NCBI RefSeq assembly: GCF_035083965.1
Contig: NC_089726.1
Span: 12,963,501-13,027,500, forward strand
Direction of reading: 5' to 3'
DNA length: 64,000 nt
Source: Branchiostoma lanceolatum
Taxonomy: Eukaryota; Chordata; Leptocardii; Amphioxiformes; Branchiostomatidae
In this document: positions 1-12,221 of the stretch, piece by piece
Layout of the letters: every line of letters begins with the position of its first letter
Numbering within the stretch: position 1 is the stretch's first letter
The notes under the pieces: generated by a model
Databases searched by the model: none
Seen by the model: the letters and a program-made list of their open reading frames with translations, nothing else
Told to the model about the DNA's origin: nothing
Translations under genes and position numbers: made by a program

Positions 1-195
1 TCAACTCGGTTCGAAGTGCAGACAAGAATACTGCAAGGTAGAACAATGCATACTTCTGGACCCCTGAACTTCCAGTAGCGACGAAATCTTATTTGGTAAA
101 AACTGTCACATAAGTAGTGAGATCTTTACATTTCCTATCTTAGATCTCAGATAATTTTGCTGAAGTGCGAAAGCGACATGACCTTAACATAAACT

Positions 196-337
196 TAGTC
201 TCCAAGCAGAGGCTTTGATCGAGAGGGGTAGTTTTGTGCGGGATTTTTTACGTACCTCTTCTCGTGTGAGAGAAGAGGGACGTAAAAAATCCCGGACAAA
301 ACTACCCCTTTCGATCGAAGCCTCTGCTTGGAGAATA
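196..337. mobile_element. Palindromic MITE, TAG-family copy 1
   Basis: A near-perfect foldback of 142 bp. The left arm starting TAGTCTCCAAGCAGAGGC returns as its reverse complement ending GCCTCTGCTTGGAGAATA. It is bordered by the 9-bp direct repeat ACATAAACT (187-195 and 338-346), which reads as a target-site duplication. There is no coding capacity, so it would depend on a transposase supplied in trans. It belongs with five other TAG...TA palindromes in this window that share 8-9 bp duplications but not internal sequence. Confidence 0.8.
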
Positions 338-410
338 ACATAAACTGGCATAAGCAACAAAAAAGAAACAAGAGTTCGTAGACCTCATTTCTCCATGAAC
401 TATTCTGTTT

Positions 411-1113
411 ATGCAAATGACTTACACATTTACATAATATATGCTTGGTCACAAACACCTTTAACAAACTTACACATGTCGCAATATTGACAGTCCTATT
501 ATTTACCACTTAGATGAATCATGGCGCTTTTGCATTAATTATGCAAATTATGAATTTATTTGAATAATTGGTATCTGTTGATGCTCCACTTGCCATAAAC
601 TACACATGTTACATATATTTGAGTCTTATGATTGAAAACACTGCAAATATAAATTTTCCTCATTAGTTATGCAAATTAAGTCCCAATTAGCATAATTTGC
701 ACTTCATTATGTACATCTCTGTCCAAGCTACCTGCATACCAAATATCATGGAAATCCAACGTTCCTCTGTTCAGTTATTCTCCTTAGAAGATTTTCACAA
801 TAACGCCCCTGCAGTTCCAGAACAAGCTGCCAGGGGACCCAAACCTACACCACTTCTTCATTACATCACCAGCTATCTGCCACACAAAAAATCAAGACCA
901 TAGGTCAAAAGATAGAAAAAAATCAAGTTCTGCTGCAGTACCAAAATCACATACGAGGGGGCCCAAAATTGACCTTGAATTTGGGCTTGACAACACCCGC
1001 CCACATACCAAATATCATCGTAATCCATCAAGAGGATCTTGAGTTATGCTGCTTACAGTAGTCCGGGAACACACACAGACACACCCAAAACTATATCTCC
1101 AAAAGTGAAAAGG
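411..1113 (+). repeat. AT-rich octamer-containing dispersed repeat, copy 1
   Basis: About 700 bp matching 3048-3939 almost throughout by eye: shared segments include CATAATATATGCTTGGTCA, several ATGCAAAT octamers, a GTTCAGTTATTCTCCTTAG block, a CCCTGCAGTTCCAG block, two AGGGG(G/A)CCCAAA boxes and CATACCAAATATCAT near the end. No convincing protein is encoded; the short open frames in it are broken between copies. A reverse-orientation relative occupies 42120-43790 and a fragment lies at 20110-20460. The family is not named because it cannot be searched here. Confidence 0.75.
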
Positions 1114-1118
1114 TCGCA

Positions 1119-1483
1119 AAAGCTTACAAAAGTTTACAAATGTTTACAAAAGTTTACAAAAGTTTACAAAAGTTTACAAAGTTTACAAAAGTTTACAAAT
1201 GTTAACAAAAGTTTACAAAAGTTTACAAATGTTTACAAATGTTTACAAAAGTTTACAAATGTTTACGAAAGTTTACAAAAGTTTACAAAAGTTTACAAAT
1301 GTTTACAAAAGTTTACAAAAGTTTACAAATGTTTACAAAAGTTTAGAAATGTTTACAAAAGTTTACAAAAGTTTACAAAAGTTTACAAAAGTTTACAAAA
1401 GTTTACAAATGTTTACAAAAGTTTACAAAAGTTTACAAAGGTTTACAAAAGTTTACAAAAGTTTACAAAAGTTTACAAATGTT
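1119..1483. repeat. 10-bp minisatellite, left block
   Basis: About 36 tandem copies of a decamer with two main forms, AAAAGTTTAC and AAATGTTTAC, plus single-base variants (GTTTAG, GTTAAC, GTTTACG) and one 9-bp unit near 1180 that shifts the register. All three plus-strand frames are open because the unit has no stop in any register, which explains long spurious reading frames. The block ends where a palindromic MITE starts. Confidence 0.95.
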
Positions 1484-1698
1484 TAGACTCTACCAGTCTC
1501 CCCGGGTCGCTGGGAAAATAGTAGAAATTGGCCAAATAGAGTCAAATGTGAAGGGAGTCGGCTACGGAGATAAGGTCAAATTGGCAACCCAGGAGCCAAT
1601 TTGACCTTATCTCCGTAGCCGACTCCCTTCAAACATTTGACTCTATTTGGCCAATTTCTACTATTTTCCCAGCGACCCGGGGAGACTGGTAGAGTCTA
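1484..1698. mobile_element. Palindromic MITE inserted in the minisatellite, TAG-family copy 2
   Basis: A 215-bp foldback beginning TAGACTCTACCAGTCTCCCC and ending with the reverse complement GGGGAGACTGGTAGAGTCTA, with roughly 95-bp arms around a short loop near 1590. The flanks are ACAAATGTT on both sides (1475-1483 and 1699-1707), consistent with a 9-bp target duplication. Because the host sequence is itself a 10-bp repeat, the duplication is less decisive here than for the other copies. No coding capacity. Confidence 0.85.
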
Positions 1699-2737
1699 AC
1701 AAATGTTTACAAAAGTTTACAAAAGTTTACCAAAGTTTACCAAAGTTTACCAAAGTTTACAAAAGTTTACAAAAGTTTACAAATGTTTACAAAAGTTTAC
1801 AAAAGTTTACAAATGTTTACAAAAGTTTACAAATGTTTACAAAAGTTTACAAATGTTTACAAAAGTATACAAAAGTTTACAAAAGTTTACAAAAGTTTAC
1901 AAAAGTTTACAAATGTTTACAAAGGTTTACAAAAGTTTACAAAAGTTTACAAAAGTTTACAAAAGTTTACAAAAGTTTACAAATGTTTACAAAAGTTTAC
2001 AAAAGTTTACAAAAGTTTACAAATGTTTACAAAAGTTTACAAATGTTTACAAAAGTTTACAAATGTTTACAAAAGTTTACAAAAGTTTACAAAAGTTTAC
2101 AAAAGTTTACAAATGTTTACAAAAGTTTACAAAAGTTTACAAAAGTTTACAAAAGTTTACAAAAGTTTACAAATGTTTACAAAAGTTTACAAAAGTTTAC
2201 AAATGTTAACAAAAGTTTACAAAAGTTTACAAAAGTTTACAAAAGTTAACAAAAGTTTACAAAAGTTTACAAATGTTTACAAATGTTTACAAATGTTGAC
2301 AAATGTTTACAAAAGTTTACAAAAGTTTACAAATGTTTACAAAAGTTTACAAAAGTTTACAAATGTTTACAAATGTTTACAAAAGTTTACAAAAGTTTAC
2401 AAAGTTTACAAATGTTTACAAATGTTTACAAATGATTACAAAAGTTTACAAAAGTTTACAAAAGTTTACAAAAGTTTACAAATGTTAAGAAAAGTTTACA
2501 AAAGTTTACAAATGTTTACAAAAGTTTACAAAAGTTTACAAAAGTTAACAAAAGTTTACAAAAGTTTACAAAAGTTTACAAATGTTTACAAAAATTTACA
2601 AAAGTTTACAAAAGTTTACAAAAGTTTACAAAAGTTTACAAATGTTTACAAAAGTTTACAAAAGTTTACAAAAGTTTACAAAAGTTTACAAATGTTTACA
2701 AATGTTTACAAATGTTTGCAAATGATTACAGGTGACC
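1699..2737. repeat. 10-bp minisatellite, right block
   Basis: About 103 further decamers of the same AAAAGTTTAC / AAATGTTTAC array, continuing across the inserted palindrome. Variant units include GTTAAC, GTTGAC, GATTAC and AAAAATTTAC, and one 9-bp unit near 2400. The order of the A and T variants is irregular. The open frames translate to endlessly repeated KFTKVYKSLQ-like strings and are not regarded as genes. Confidence 0.95.
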
Positions 2738-3047
2738 ATTGAATTGGATGCCTGAATTGCGCTGTGAAGTACAGCAAAATGCCGTTCTATACAGTAAATA
2801 TACAGTAAAATACCATAGTACAGTTAAAAATGTTATGGTGAAAATTTTTAGCGATTCGGTCTTCAGTCGGCGTGCACGTATATGTAAATTTTGCAGTTGG
2901 TACATCATGCATTTCTGGGTGCTAACTTCACAACATGGTTGGAGAGGAATGGAAATTTGTTCCTGTTATAAAACTTTTCATCTGCTCAAGTCCCCCTCCA
3001 CCTGCTATGCTCTACTTTAAAATGCTACGGGTGTAAGAGCAGGTAAA

Positions 3048-3939
3048 AAAATGACTTACACATTTGCATAATATATGCTTGGTCATAAACACCTTTATCT
3101 AACTTACACATGTTGCAATATTGACAGTCCTATAATTTTCCAATTAGATGAATTATGCTGTTTTTGCATTAATCATGCAAATTAGGAATTTATTTGCATA
3201 ATTGGTACCTGTTGATGCTCCACTTTCCATGAACTACATATGTTACATGTATTTGTTACATTATACTTACACATGTTGCAATATTGACAGTCCTATAATT
3301 TTCCAATTACTAATAGATGAATTATGCTGTTTTGCATTAATTATGCAAATTATGAATTTATTTGCATAATTGGTATCTGTTGATGATCCCCTTTCATAAA
3401 CTACATACGTTACGTGTATTTGAGTCTGATAATGGAAAACACTGCAAATATAGATTTTCCTCATTAGCTTGCAAATTAAGTCCCAATTAGCATAATTTGC
3501 ACTTCATTGTGTATATCTCTATCTAAGGTACCTGCATACTAAATATCATGGAAATCCGTTGTTCCTTTGTTCAGTTATTCTCCTTAGAAGATTTTCACAA
3601 AACCGCCCCTGCAGTTCCAGAGGAAGCTTCTAGGGGGCCCAAAACCTACGCCACTTCTTCATTACATCACAAGCTATCTGCCACCCAAAAATCAAGACCA
3701 CAGCACTTCCAGGTCAAAAGATACAAAAATTGCAGTTCTGCTGCAGTACCAAGGTCACATACCAGGGGGCCCAAAATCGACCTCGAATTTGGGCTTCATA
3801 ACACCCGCCCACATACCAAATATCATTGTTATCCATCAAGAGGCTCTTGAGTTATGCTGACTGGAGTGGTGCGGAAACACAACTTGACAGACAAACAGAC
3901 AGACAGACAAACAGACACACTCAAAACTCTATCTCCTTT
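3048..3939 (+). repeat. AT-rich octamer-containing dispersed repeat, copy 2
   Basis: Second copy of the repeat at 411-1113. It differs by an internal duplication: the segment around 3087-3225 (ACACATGTTGCAATATTGAC through the TGTTGATGCTCC block) is repeated at about 3268-3400. It ends with a short CAGACAGA tract and CTATCTCC. Octamers ATGCAAAT or the reverse ATTTGCAT occur several times. No protein is supported. Confidence 0.75.
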
Positions 3940-4129
3940 TTTCATGGAGATAATGAACATACGCTGATATAGAGAAATCTGTTTCGTGATGGGACATGTG
4001 AAAATGCACGTGGGCCACCTGGCGTGAATGTTTTGCCAAGCAGACGTCATGGGCGGAGATTGGACTTGACGTGTAATGTTCTGTAGGGTTGGAATCACAC
4101 GAAACGGGAGGGGTGTAAAATTGCACATA

Positions 4130-4339
4130 AGTCACTGCTGGAGGAGAGCCATTCAACAGTTGTTAATCGTGACTTGTTGGTACAGTCCGCCCTGCTGAGT
4201 CAGGAAAATAGTGCCACTCCGGACAAAAATCTGGACCAGATCAAGACAGATTTTAATTTCAGGCCAACTCACTGAACTCTGCCTGGGCAGCTTGCCATTT
4301 CTATTTCCACTACACTGCAGCGATCCCTGGTTTACGGAG
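4130..4339 (+). other. Possible noncoding first exon of the fibrinogen-related gene
   Basis: The unique sequence after the repeat ends in GGAG followed by a strong donor GTAAGA at 4340. No start codon with a useful frame is seen, so this could be a 5' untranslated exon joined to the acceptor at 5433. The transcription start is not visible. The link to the downstream gene is inferred only from position and the donor match. Confidence 0.3.
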
Positions 4340-5444
4340 GTAAGATGATTTTCTCCTTTTTCTGTGCATATATATCATCTTAGAACGTACGTTGTACGTT
4401 GTTTACACTTACGGCAATGTAATATGTATTTTGTCCGTCTGGAGTGGTGTTGTATCACGCAAGAAGACCGTTCTATATTTCTCCTTTCGTCGACATGGCG
4501 GTCTCCTCGTGGAGAAATTGGAGATATATGATACCAGCTATGAGACTCAGACTTAAGATGCTTACGATATTCCAGTGCCTCTTCTTGCGTTGAAAGAAAG
4601 GGAACAGTGTATTTGCACTTTATTGATATTAAACAAGCCTACGATTAGGCACAGGGCCGTTCATATGGAAAAAAAAACACGTTTAATAGAGCGCAATCGG
4701 CCATTTGTCTAACATATCTAGAGACATTTCCATCTACTAGACAAGCAATGTAGCGATTATAAAGGAAGACATATTTGTGTAACTCATTTCTCAGAAAACG
4801 TTACTTGTCTCCTTCCCCGCGTCTCGATGAGTTCCTCAGAACTGATTAAATCAGACGAAAACGTTGAAGATTGCCACTCTGGGTTTGGACCACGACACAA
4901 GTCACTTGTTCAATTGATTCCAGATTACACCCCTGTGAACATGATGCCAGGACCCAGTGAGTGGTCGTTATACAACGTGGTGTTGTTGATTTGGCAGTAC
5001 AAATGAAAGTTGCTACACGACAAACTTGATTTGCATTCACGGTGTGCACTGACAGTTCAAATGTAACCGGTCTTTTGAACAGATTGATGACAAAAAGAAG
5101 ATGACCTGCTGACGCGATTCATGATGAAGCGATGTGCCTGAAATCCTGTAGCGGCGGTCTTTTCTATTTGAAAATGCAGCTGAAAGTCTAGCAAGTCCAT
5201 TTCCCTCATATATAACGTTAGTTAGTGAGTCTAAAGTTTAGTTTTTCTTCGGTACCCTTCACAAACTCGGATGAACTTTTATGTAATATGTGTCGCTTAT
5301 TGAGGCAACCGACTAGTGCATGCTTTATGGTAGCTGGAGATTTTTAATCAGGTGTAGGAAAACTGTAGACTACCATGACCAGGACACACGCTGTCCAGCA
5401 TTGGCACAACCTCTTTTTGTTATGTCTCCATAGACTTGGCAAGG

Positions 5445-8400
5445 ATGAAGTTGGCGGCGTTCCTTCTGCTTACAGCCTCCTTGATCACGGGCAGTCGGAG
5501 CCAAAAATGTCTCTGCCCAGACAAGAGCGGGGACGAGGCCGGGGGAGTGTACAGCATTCCCGCTGGGCAGATCGTGTGTGTCGCCCCGAAGGCCTACACG
5601 ACTCCAGCCGGTGAACAGGAGACGGCGGAGGTGGCGCAGCTGCGGGAGGAGGTCAGGTCCCAGGCGGAGGAGATTGCCAGGTTGGAGGGCGAGAGGTCGA
5701 CAATGCAGAAGATTCTGCTGAACTATAGCACATCAGCGATCACCTTGCTCAACCGCTTCGACAGTATGGCTGAGGTAAGCCAAACGGTACTATACATTCT
5801 TACAAACGAATCTTTTCATAATGAAGCTGTTAACTGATGAATCAAGATTTTTCCAATTGCATGTACTCTACGGAAACTTCTTGATGTATACAGCTGAAAT
5901 GTGCTGTGGCAAACGATGGGTTATAAAGTCAGAATCAGGTGTTCTCCTGTACTTAGGTGATAGCTCGCCAGGCGGCGCGCATGGAGACGTTGGAGAAGCA
6001 GCTGCAGGAGAAGTGTAACCCTGGGGTGATCGCCTCCCCCACTGAGGAGGGAGAAGAGTCCAACCAACTTCAGGCGAAACCTAAACCCAGATCACGGCCT
6101 CCTCCAGATGCCATTGCCCAAACTCGAAATAAAGGTTGGTATTGTTCCTTTAAAAGGGCCCATTCGCGTATACAAGTTTGTATTTGAATGACTAGATTGC
6201 TAGCACGTTGAATAGAAGAGAAAACATAAAAGGAAAAGTCATATGAAATGATTAAAACGTTATATCATCAAACGTCTGGTCATCTATCTAACATCCATTT
6301 TTTTCCATCCCGCCCACGTCCAGACTGTTTACAAGTGTATAAGAGCGGCCGCAGAAAGTCGGGACCGTACATTATCAACCCTCCGGGGGAAACCACACAG
6401 ACGATGGTGTGGTGTGATCAGGAGACGGAGGGCGGCGGGTGGACTGTCGTGCAGAGGAGGTTTGTACACAACCAAGTGTTTTATTAACACCAACGTTTCG
6501 ATGACAATTTGTCACCTTCCCCAGGGCAATTCTGACTGGTTCAGTTTGCACTGCAGCTAACGTTAGGCGTCGTTGCTCATAGATGTGGTCGCCCTGAGGA
6601 AGGTGACAGACGGTCGCGAAGGTTGGTGTGAATAAAACACTTGATTGGTTGTGTATAAAGAGTTTCGTTATTAGGAGGTGGGCATATGGTAGATATGCTA
6701 TAGATAGAGAGACCAATTGGTAGACCGAATATCAGTTGGATAGTTTATTTGTCTGGTAGATGGTTGGATGCCCTTCAGCTGATTGGTTGTCAGTTTGTTT
6801 ATTTTCTTGTGTTTGTTTCTTCGTGGTCATGTTGGTGAGTTAGTTGATCGATCAATTTGTTTGTTTCTTATTCTATGTCCCTGCACGGACAAAACATTGA
6901 TTACCTGGTAAAAAAATATCCTGTTTTGTGCAGGTTGAACGGAGAGGTGAACTTTAACCGGAACTGGACGGAGTACGTGCAGGGGTTTGGGTACGTCGAC
7001 ACGGAGTTCTGGCTGGGTCTGAAGCACCTTCACTCCTTCACCACAGCTAACAGGTAATCTTTATCCGGATAGTCGCACTCATGATCAAGTAGTTTACTTC
7101 ATAGTTGCCTTGTTCGAATAAGATGTGCCAACACCCTTGAGTATGAATAACTTGTGAAATGGTCATCAACGTGTCCATCACAAGTATAAAGATATAGAAT
7201 TATTTTTGATTCAGTACAAAGAAGCATTGGTTCACTTGCTTTAGTAGTCTCTTCCTGACAATTCAACTGTACAATATATCAATACATTCAATAGCTAGAT
7301 CAATTCAAACACGGTGGATTTGTAGTCGCATAAAAAAGAAACCTGACAACAACAAAAACTTTTAACAGGTATGCGTTACGGATCGAACTATACGACTGGG
7401 ACGACAACATGGCGTACGCCGAGTACAGCTCGTTCAAGGTCGGCTCCGACATGCAGAGGTACAAACTACAGGTGGAAGGGTACAAGGGCACTGTCGGTGA
7501 CGTCATTTCCGGCGACAGGTTGGTGCCGCCATTTTGTCTCGCTAAATAATGCAAATAAACTACTTTTGACACTTGTTTCATGATCTAATGGCGTTTACCT
7601 CTGCGAGCAATTACCCCGTTGTCCTGAGTGAGATCATCACGTCAATATTGCTTTGAGCTTACGACGAAAACCTTTCTCTCTGGATCTACATTAACAGAAT
7701 TATCAGTACATTAGAGAATAGCATTTCCCCTGTGACGTGGTGGTTATCCAATTAAAGGAAAGTGAACGATATATTGTACGATCGTTTCTGCCAATGTGTT
7801 GGCATATGTTACACAGGCCTATATAATCATCTGTGTGTTACTAAAAGACCTCTCATCTTAAGATTTTTTGCTGCTTTTTGTACGCCCGAGTAGATATAAC
7901 AGTAGTTGACAGTCACTCCCTAGAGTAAGGCAAGTCTACTGGTGCAAGTTAAAGTCATTTTGTTGAGGTGCTTTCCTTGCGAGCTTCCCTTTGCCCCGGC
8001 AGCAGCTATTCTTTCAGTTTCAACTCTTCAGACGCCATTGTGAGTCAGCTGCCGCGAGGCATGGCAACAACTGTATGTCAAAGATTGTCGGTGCTTAATC
8101 AGTTTTAATCGTAAACGATTAATTTTTCAATTGGAGACATTACAGAGTACCTTGGCTGTCATTCCATTGCGCGAAGTAGTCGGATCATTAATTTGAATTT
8201 ATCCGGATTATTCTCATGAATTTATCCGGAGTATTGCTCTGATTTATAGATACAACAGTAACAACCAGCCGTTCAGCACCAGGAACTACGACAACGCGGC
8301 GAGCTGCGCCAACTACCGGGGCGGGGGCTGGTGGTTTAACCAGATGTGCGGATACTCCAACCTCAATGGCATCTACTACGAAAGGTAAAGGCCACGGCGA

Positions 8401-9350
8401 TGCCGTTTCCAACAACACTAACAACAACGACAGCAATTTCAAAATGCCTCGTGTTTTCAGAAAAAGATATTGGATGAAGGAACGTTAAAGTAAGGATATA
8501 ATGTGGGGAAAAGAGCCACGTCATTTCACCACGTATAATGTATAACATGCAAAAATGCAGGCAATTCTTTGAAGTCCTGCTATATTACTTGGGAATGTTT
8601 ATTTTTATCTAGTCATCGTATCTTCAAACCGGACATAAAAAGATTGCTGGAAGAGATGGTATCACCGAAATGACGTGAAACATGCGATATGATGATAATG
8701 ACGAAGTCTTCCCGTAATTGCTTCTTCCGTCGGAAAATGAACAGGAAACGGTATACTCTTTAACGTTAAGACCCAGGGGAAATGATCCACAGGAAATGAG
8801 ACCCAAATCCCGACAGCGATGATAATACATTTCGGTAGATTATGGAAAGGAAAGGTAAGAAATAGCTTAATGAACACGAAAACAAATTGGACTAAATTTC
8901 CTTTCGTTCGGGTGAGAGAAATTACTTCCAGTGTAATTTCAATTCAGGAAAGATTGACGACTTGTCAGGGTAATGGTTGCAACATGATAAAGCTAGAAAT
9001 TTTTCTGGAGTAATTTATGTAACCCGCGGGCTTTGTAGTGCATCGGCTTCGTTGATGCAACAAGGCTAGTCTTAATGTATAGGCTATAGCTAGTCTAAGC
9101 TATCTCTCGAAGTACAGTACTTGTGTGGTACAGTTGTGTAATTCACACAGGCTTCTCACAATTATTTTTATCAATTTTAACACCTGATTCAACAAAATTG
9201 GCAATCGCGCTATTGGTTATTGTTTCGTCATCTATTGATTTTTCTTGTTGCTTTTTTAGGAGCGACGGGAACTTCAACAACAGGATCTACTGGGCTACCG
9301 TGGCCTATAGGATCAAGCGGACCGAAATGAAGATCAAACCAAGTGCTTAG
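5445..9350 (+). CDS. Secreted fibrinogen-related protein (ficolin/angiopoietin-like)
   Basis: Seven coding exons read by eye: 5445-5774, 5957-6134, 6324-6459, 6934-7053, 7369-7518, 8250-8384 and 9260-9350, giving 379 residues. All junctions are GT-AG and phases agree. The ATG at 5445 lies 11 bases after a CATAG acceptor. Residues 1-19 (MKLAAFLLLTASLITGSRS) form a signal peptide; about 50-135 are heptad-like (QLREEVRSQAEEIARLEGER, METLEKQLQEK), suggesting a coiled coil for oligomerisation. From D170-C171 a fibrinogen C-terminal domain follows: DCLQVYKSG, WCDQETEGGGWTVVQRR, FNRNWTEYVQGFG, EFWLGL, SNLNG, and the closing KRTEMKIKP. C324 and C338 fit the conserved disulfide. Known family members are secreted lectins or ligands of innate immunity and development. 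The usual acidic calcium loop is weak here (see findings). Which subgroup it belongs to cannot be settled by eye. Confidence 0.9.
6460..6660. mobile_element. Imperfect palindromic MITE next to an exon-4 splice donor
   Basis: About 200 bp with ~70-bp imperfect inverted arms: the left arm GTTTGTACACAACCAAGTG through CACCTTCCCCAGGGC is mirrored at the right by GGTGACAG...AATAAAACAC...GGTTGTGTATAAAG. It lies in intron 4 of the fibrinogen-related gene and starts exactly at the donor GT. No target duplication was clear. It also carries an AATAAA in its right arm. Confidence 0.7.
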
Positions 9351-10398
9351 ATACACACACAGAAAACATACCGTTAGACATGATGCCAAGAAGAAAATAC
9401 ATTTCTATAAAACACACTAAAATAGAGGTTTTCTACTTGCTATTTTTGCAGTGAACGCATATTGTACTCATGATTAAGGTTAAATTCCCACGACAGAATA
9501 CTACTGGTGTCTACGGTACGATTGCTGTTAACAGTGAGGTCGTTTACACTGTGACAGCGACTATTGTATCTTAAACATTCCAGCTGCATGAACTAACGTT
9601 GATCAAGTTTATGCTGGAAAGCAATTTTACCGCTTCCATCATGTTCCAAATCCGTTTACCTGGTAGTACGCTCCACTAAGGCAAACTGGGTTGTAGACAT
9701 GAATCTGCAAAAACTTCCAAAAATTCCTATAATCCAAAGACATTTCCGGCTATATAGAATTTAATAAATGCATCTCTCGAACGTCTGAAGGCTGATATTA
9801 GAATGTCATATTGGTGGATCAATATCTCTAGATATGTCTGTAATGGAAAATGTTGTTTGTGTGGAACGCACACATAGCGTAATCATTCATATCTTGCCTT
9901 TGGGCGAAAATCTTCCCATAATGCTGCGCTGAAGGATATCTTCAATGATAAGACAGCAAAACGAGAATTCGGTTTTGGTCTTACGCCTGCATTGGAATTC
10001 GCTGAAGGGCAATCGACATCGGTCCGTAAACGTAAAGATGGTTCAACCGAGTGCACTGTTACAATGCGATCGCACAAATAGTACGATTGCGGAGAGACAC
10101 TCGTCCAGACTCAGAAGTTTTACTGGCGTTCTTTTGAAATCGTTGCCATCGGATCCTGTTTGATTTTTCGTATCTCGGAGATGCCATCAGTGATGCAAAC
10201 ATGTATTTGGGTCATTGATTCTGGCTCTTGGATGAAGATGTTGATTTTGTCAATACAAGGATCTGGCTGTTCAACCGCGGGATGTGTATCTGAAAATAAG
10301 ATAAGGAGACGGGGGGGGGGGGACTATGACTCGCACTAGAGTAGTACATCATGAGTCACAGTCAGATATACTTCTGTTTTTGTTCGTTCGTTTAGACC
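9351..10398. other. Downstream of fibrinogen-related gene; no gene recognised
   Basis: Unique AT-rich sequence. An AATAAA at 9763-9768 is a possible polyadenylation signal for the upstream gene, about 410 bases after its stop. A run of 13 G residues sits near 10309. The short open frames here show no family resemblance. Confidence 0.4.
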
Positions 10399-10655
10399 CT
10401 TGTAGTACCTAATGGCACATAGGGCAGCAAGTTTAGGATACAGTTTTACAGAAAGGGGTTGCTAGCCCTAGCCCTTCTACTTAAACGTGCTCCAAGTACC
10501 ACTTCGAACACGAGATCCCCATTTTACGTCCCTTCCGAAAGACGGGTGCAGCCCCAACCGAGATGCCCTTCTCAGGATTGAAACGGGGTCTCAAATAACT
10601 GTAACCAGTTAGCTCAACTGTGAGGCCGCTACCATTTGAGCTACAGGGGCATCCC
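10399..10655 (-). mobile_element. tRNA-derived SINE, copy 1
   Basis: Read on the minus strand it starts GGGATGCCCCTGTAGCTCAA, with an A-box-like TAGCTCAAATGG, a degraded B box (TTTCAATCCTG), then a body with AGAAGGGCATCTCGGTT, GTCTTTCGGAAGGGACGTA and a tail GCCCTATGTGCCATTAGG. The body matches 18512-18786 nearly base for base. It is not a functional tRNA gene because the cloverleaf does not close. Confidence 0.75.
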
Positions 10656-12221
10656 AGGTGTTTCTTTTTACCCTAGGAGATAAAATCATGATACAATGAA
10701 GCTGCAGGGGGTTCATTGACCTACCCAGTGGCCTATCAACCTGCCTCGTTTATGAATATATGCCCACATTACACTTGGGCGAGCACTAAGACTGATAACA
10801 GAATTATGCGCTTCAATATCAATTGAACTACAAAACCCGACTATATTCTGTTGATGTGGTGTTATTACCGATCATATCTATCAGCTGATATAAAAGTTTT
10901 AATAACCCACAAGTCGTTGGGATGATAACTCACAGGGGCAACATTGCCAAGCGCGAAACATAGACATACCAATGGTGGATGCTAGATCCACAGAAAAGAC
11001 AATATTTCACCGTCGTCGTGCGAGCAAATGATGTTGATTATTCTAACTACGTATACTCCTACAAAATGCAGGACCGTTCCAGAAAAGTAGCCAGACGTCT
11101 TTTAACCTTACGAAGAGTTTGCCAAGGGAACAATACATTGGGCGGAACAATCGCCCACTAAAATCACTAATGCCTTTTCTCCAGGGGACAATCGCCCACT
11201 TAAATCTCTATTGATAGTAGTAGTTAGCGATGCTTACGAGTCTTTTGGTTCCTGAACAAAACTAATCATCAGCTTTCAAAATTCACCTGTAAGATTTGCG
11301 TTCTGTTCTATTAAGAACAATAGGCGTGATGGATAAGTCACCTGTGTCCAATCTGGTTACCCAAGGCGGGCTTTTATCACTGCGTATTTTGGCGTTCTGA
11401 TGCGATTCCGCTGTAGTGATTGGCCACACGGGGGAGGTAAGTAGGGAAATATTGAAAACATGTCGATAGAATAGACCAAAACAGAATTTAAGTAAATTAA
11501 CTTCCGTTGCAAGGAGAAAAGTGCCAAAAACTTATTTCCATCCGTTAGCAGCATTTCTATCGCAGCTAGATGTGCAACTCTATTCTGGGTTTGTCAAATT
11601 TCACACATCGGACCTGTAAATCCCTATTCTTGTACCTTAGTAGAGTCTGTTTCAATCAAAATAAATGTTCTAAGCATTTGACGTGTTTTATTTGATAGCA
11701 AATCTTCCCAGATGAGTACCAGGCGCCTGGGCTCACTTCGGCGTCAAGTTTATCAAGTTAACGTTTCCATCATGGTGGTTCCACAGGTGACGTCATGGAC
11801 AGTCTATCATTCGTCCCGGACGAAATCGCCGCGTATGTACAGACAAGCCTAATAGCTTTGGCAGATTTCCAACTCAGCGCTTTACAAAGTGATGTACTGA
11901 TACCGTCTCCCTCTATTACCTGCAGCAAGTCGCTTACGGACACATAGAACGTCATTTACCGAGTAAAGCTTACTATGACCATTGCCTTGAGTGCGATAGC
12001 TAATAGGTGATAGCGTGTTGCTCATTACCGATGAAGCATGTACCTGTTGACGGGGCCGGGAGGCACCTTTCCCAAGCACGTGCGAAGCCCATCACGAAAG
12101 CCGCAAGATAAATAAAACATTGACAGAACGTTGCGCTAGACAGCTGCCTGTGGATGTTGGTTACTGATCTTCAATTTCTGCGCTGACAAATACAAATTAT
12201 TCATTTTCTGCGCGGGAAGAC
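10656..12221. other. Intergenic; no gene recognised
   Basis: Unique sequence between a SINE and the foldback element. Several open frames of 60-65 residues occur on both strands without splice support, signal peptides or recognisable motifs. Confidence 0.5.

Noticed and set aside
1119-2737. CRISPR-like or centromeric array
   Set aside because: Units are 10 bp with no spacers; the context is a eukaryotic genome.
1039-2742. Long open frames through the decamer array (up to 319 residues of KFTKVYKSLQ-like repeats)
   Set aside because: The unit lacks stops in all three plus frames, so openness is automatic. No start context, signal or splice evidence.
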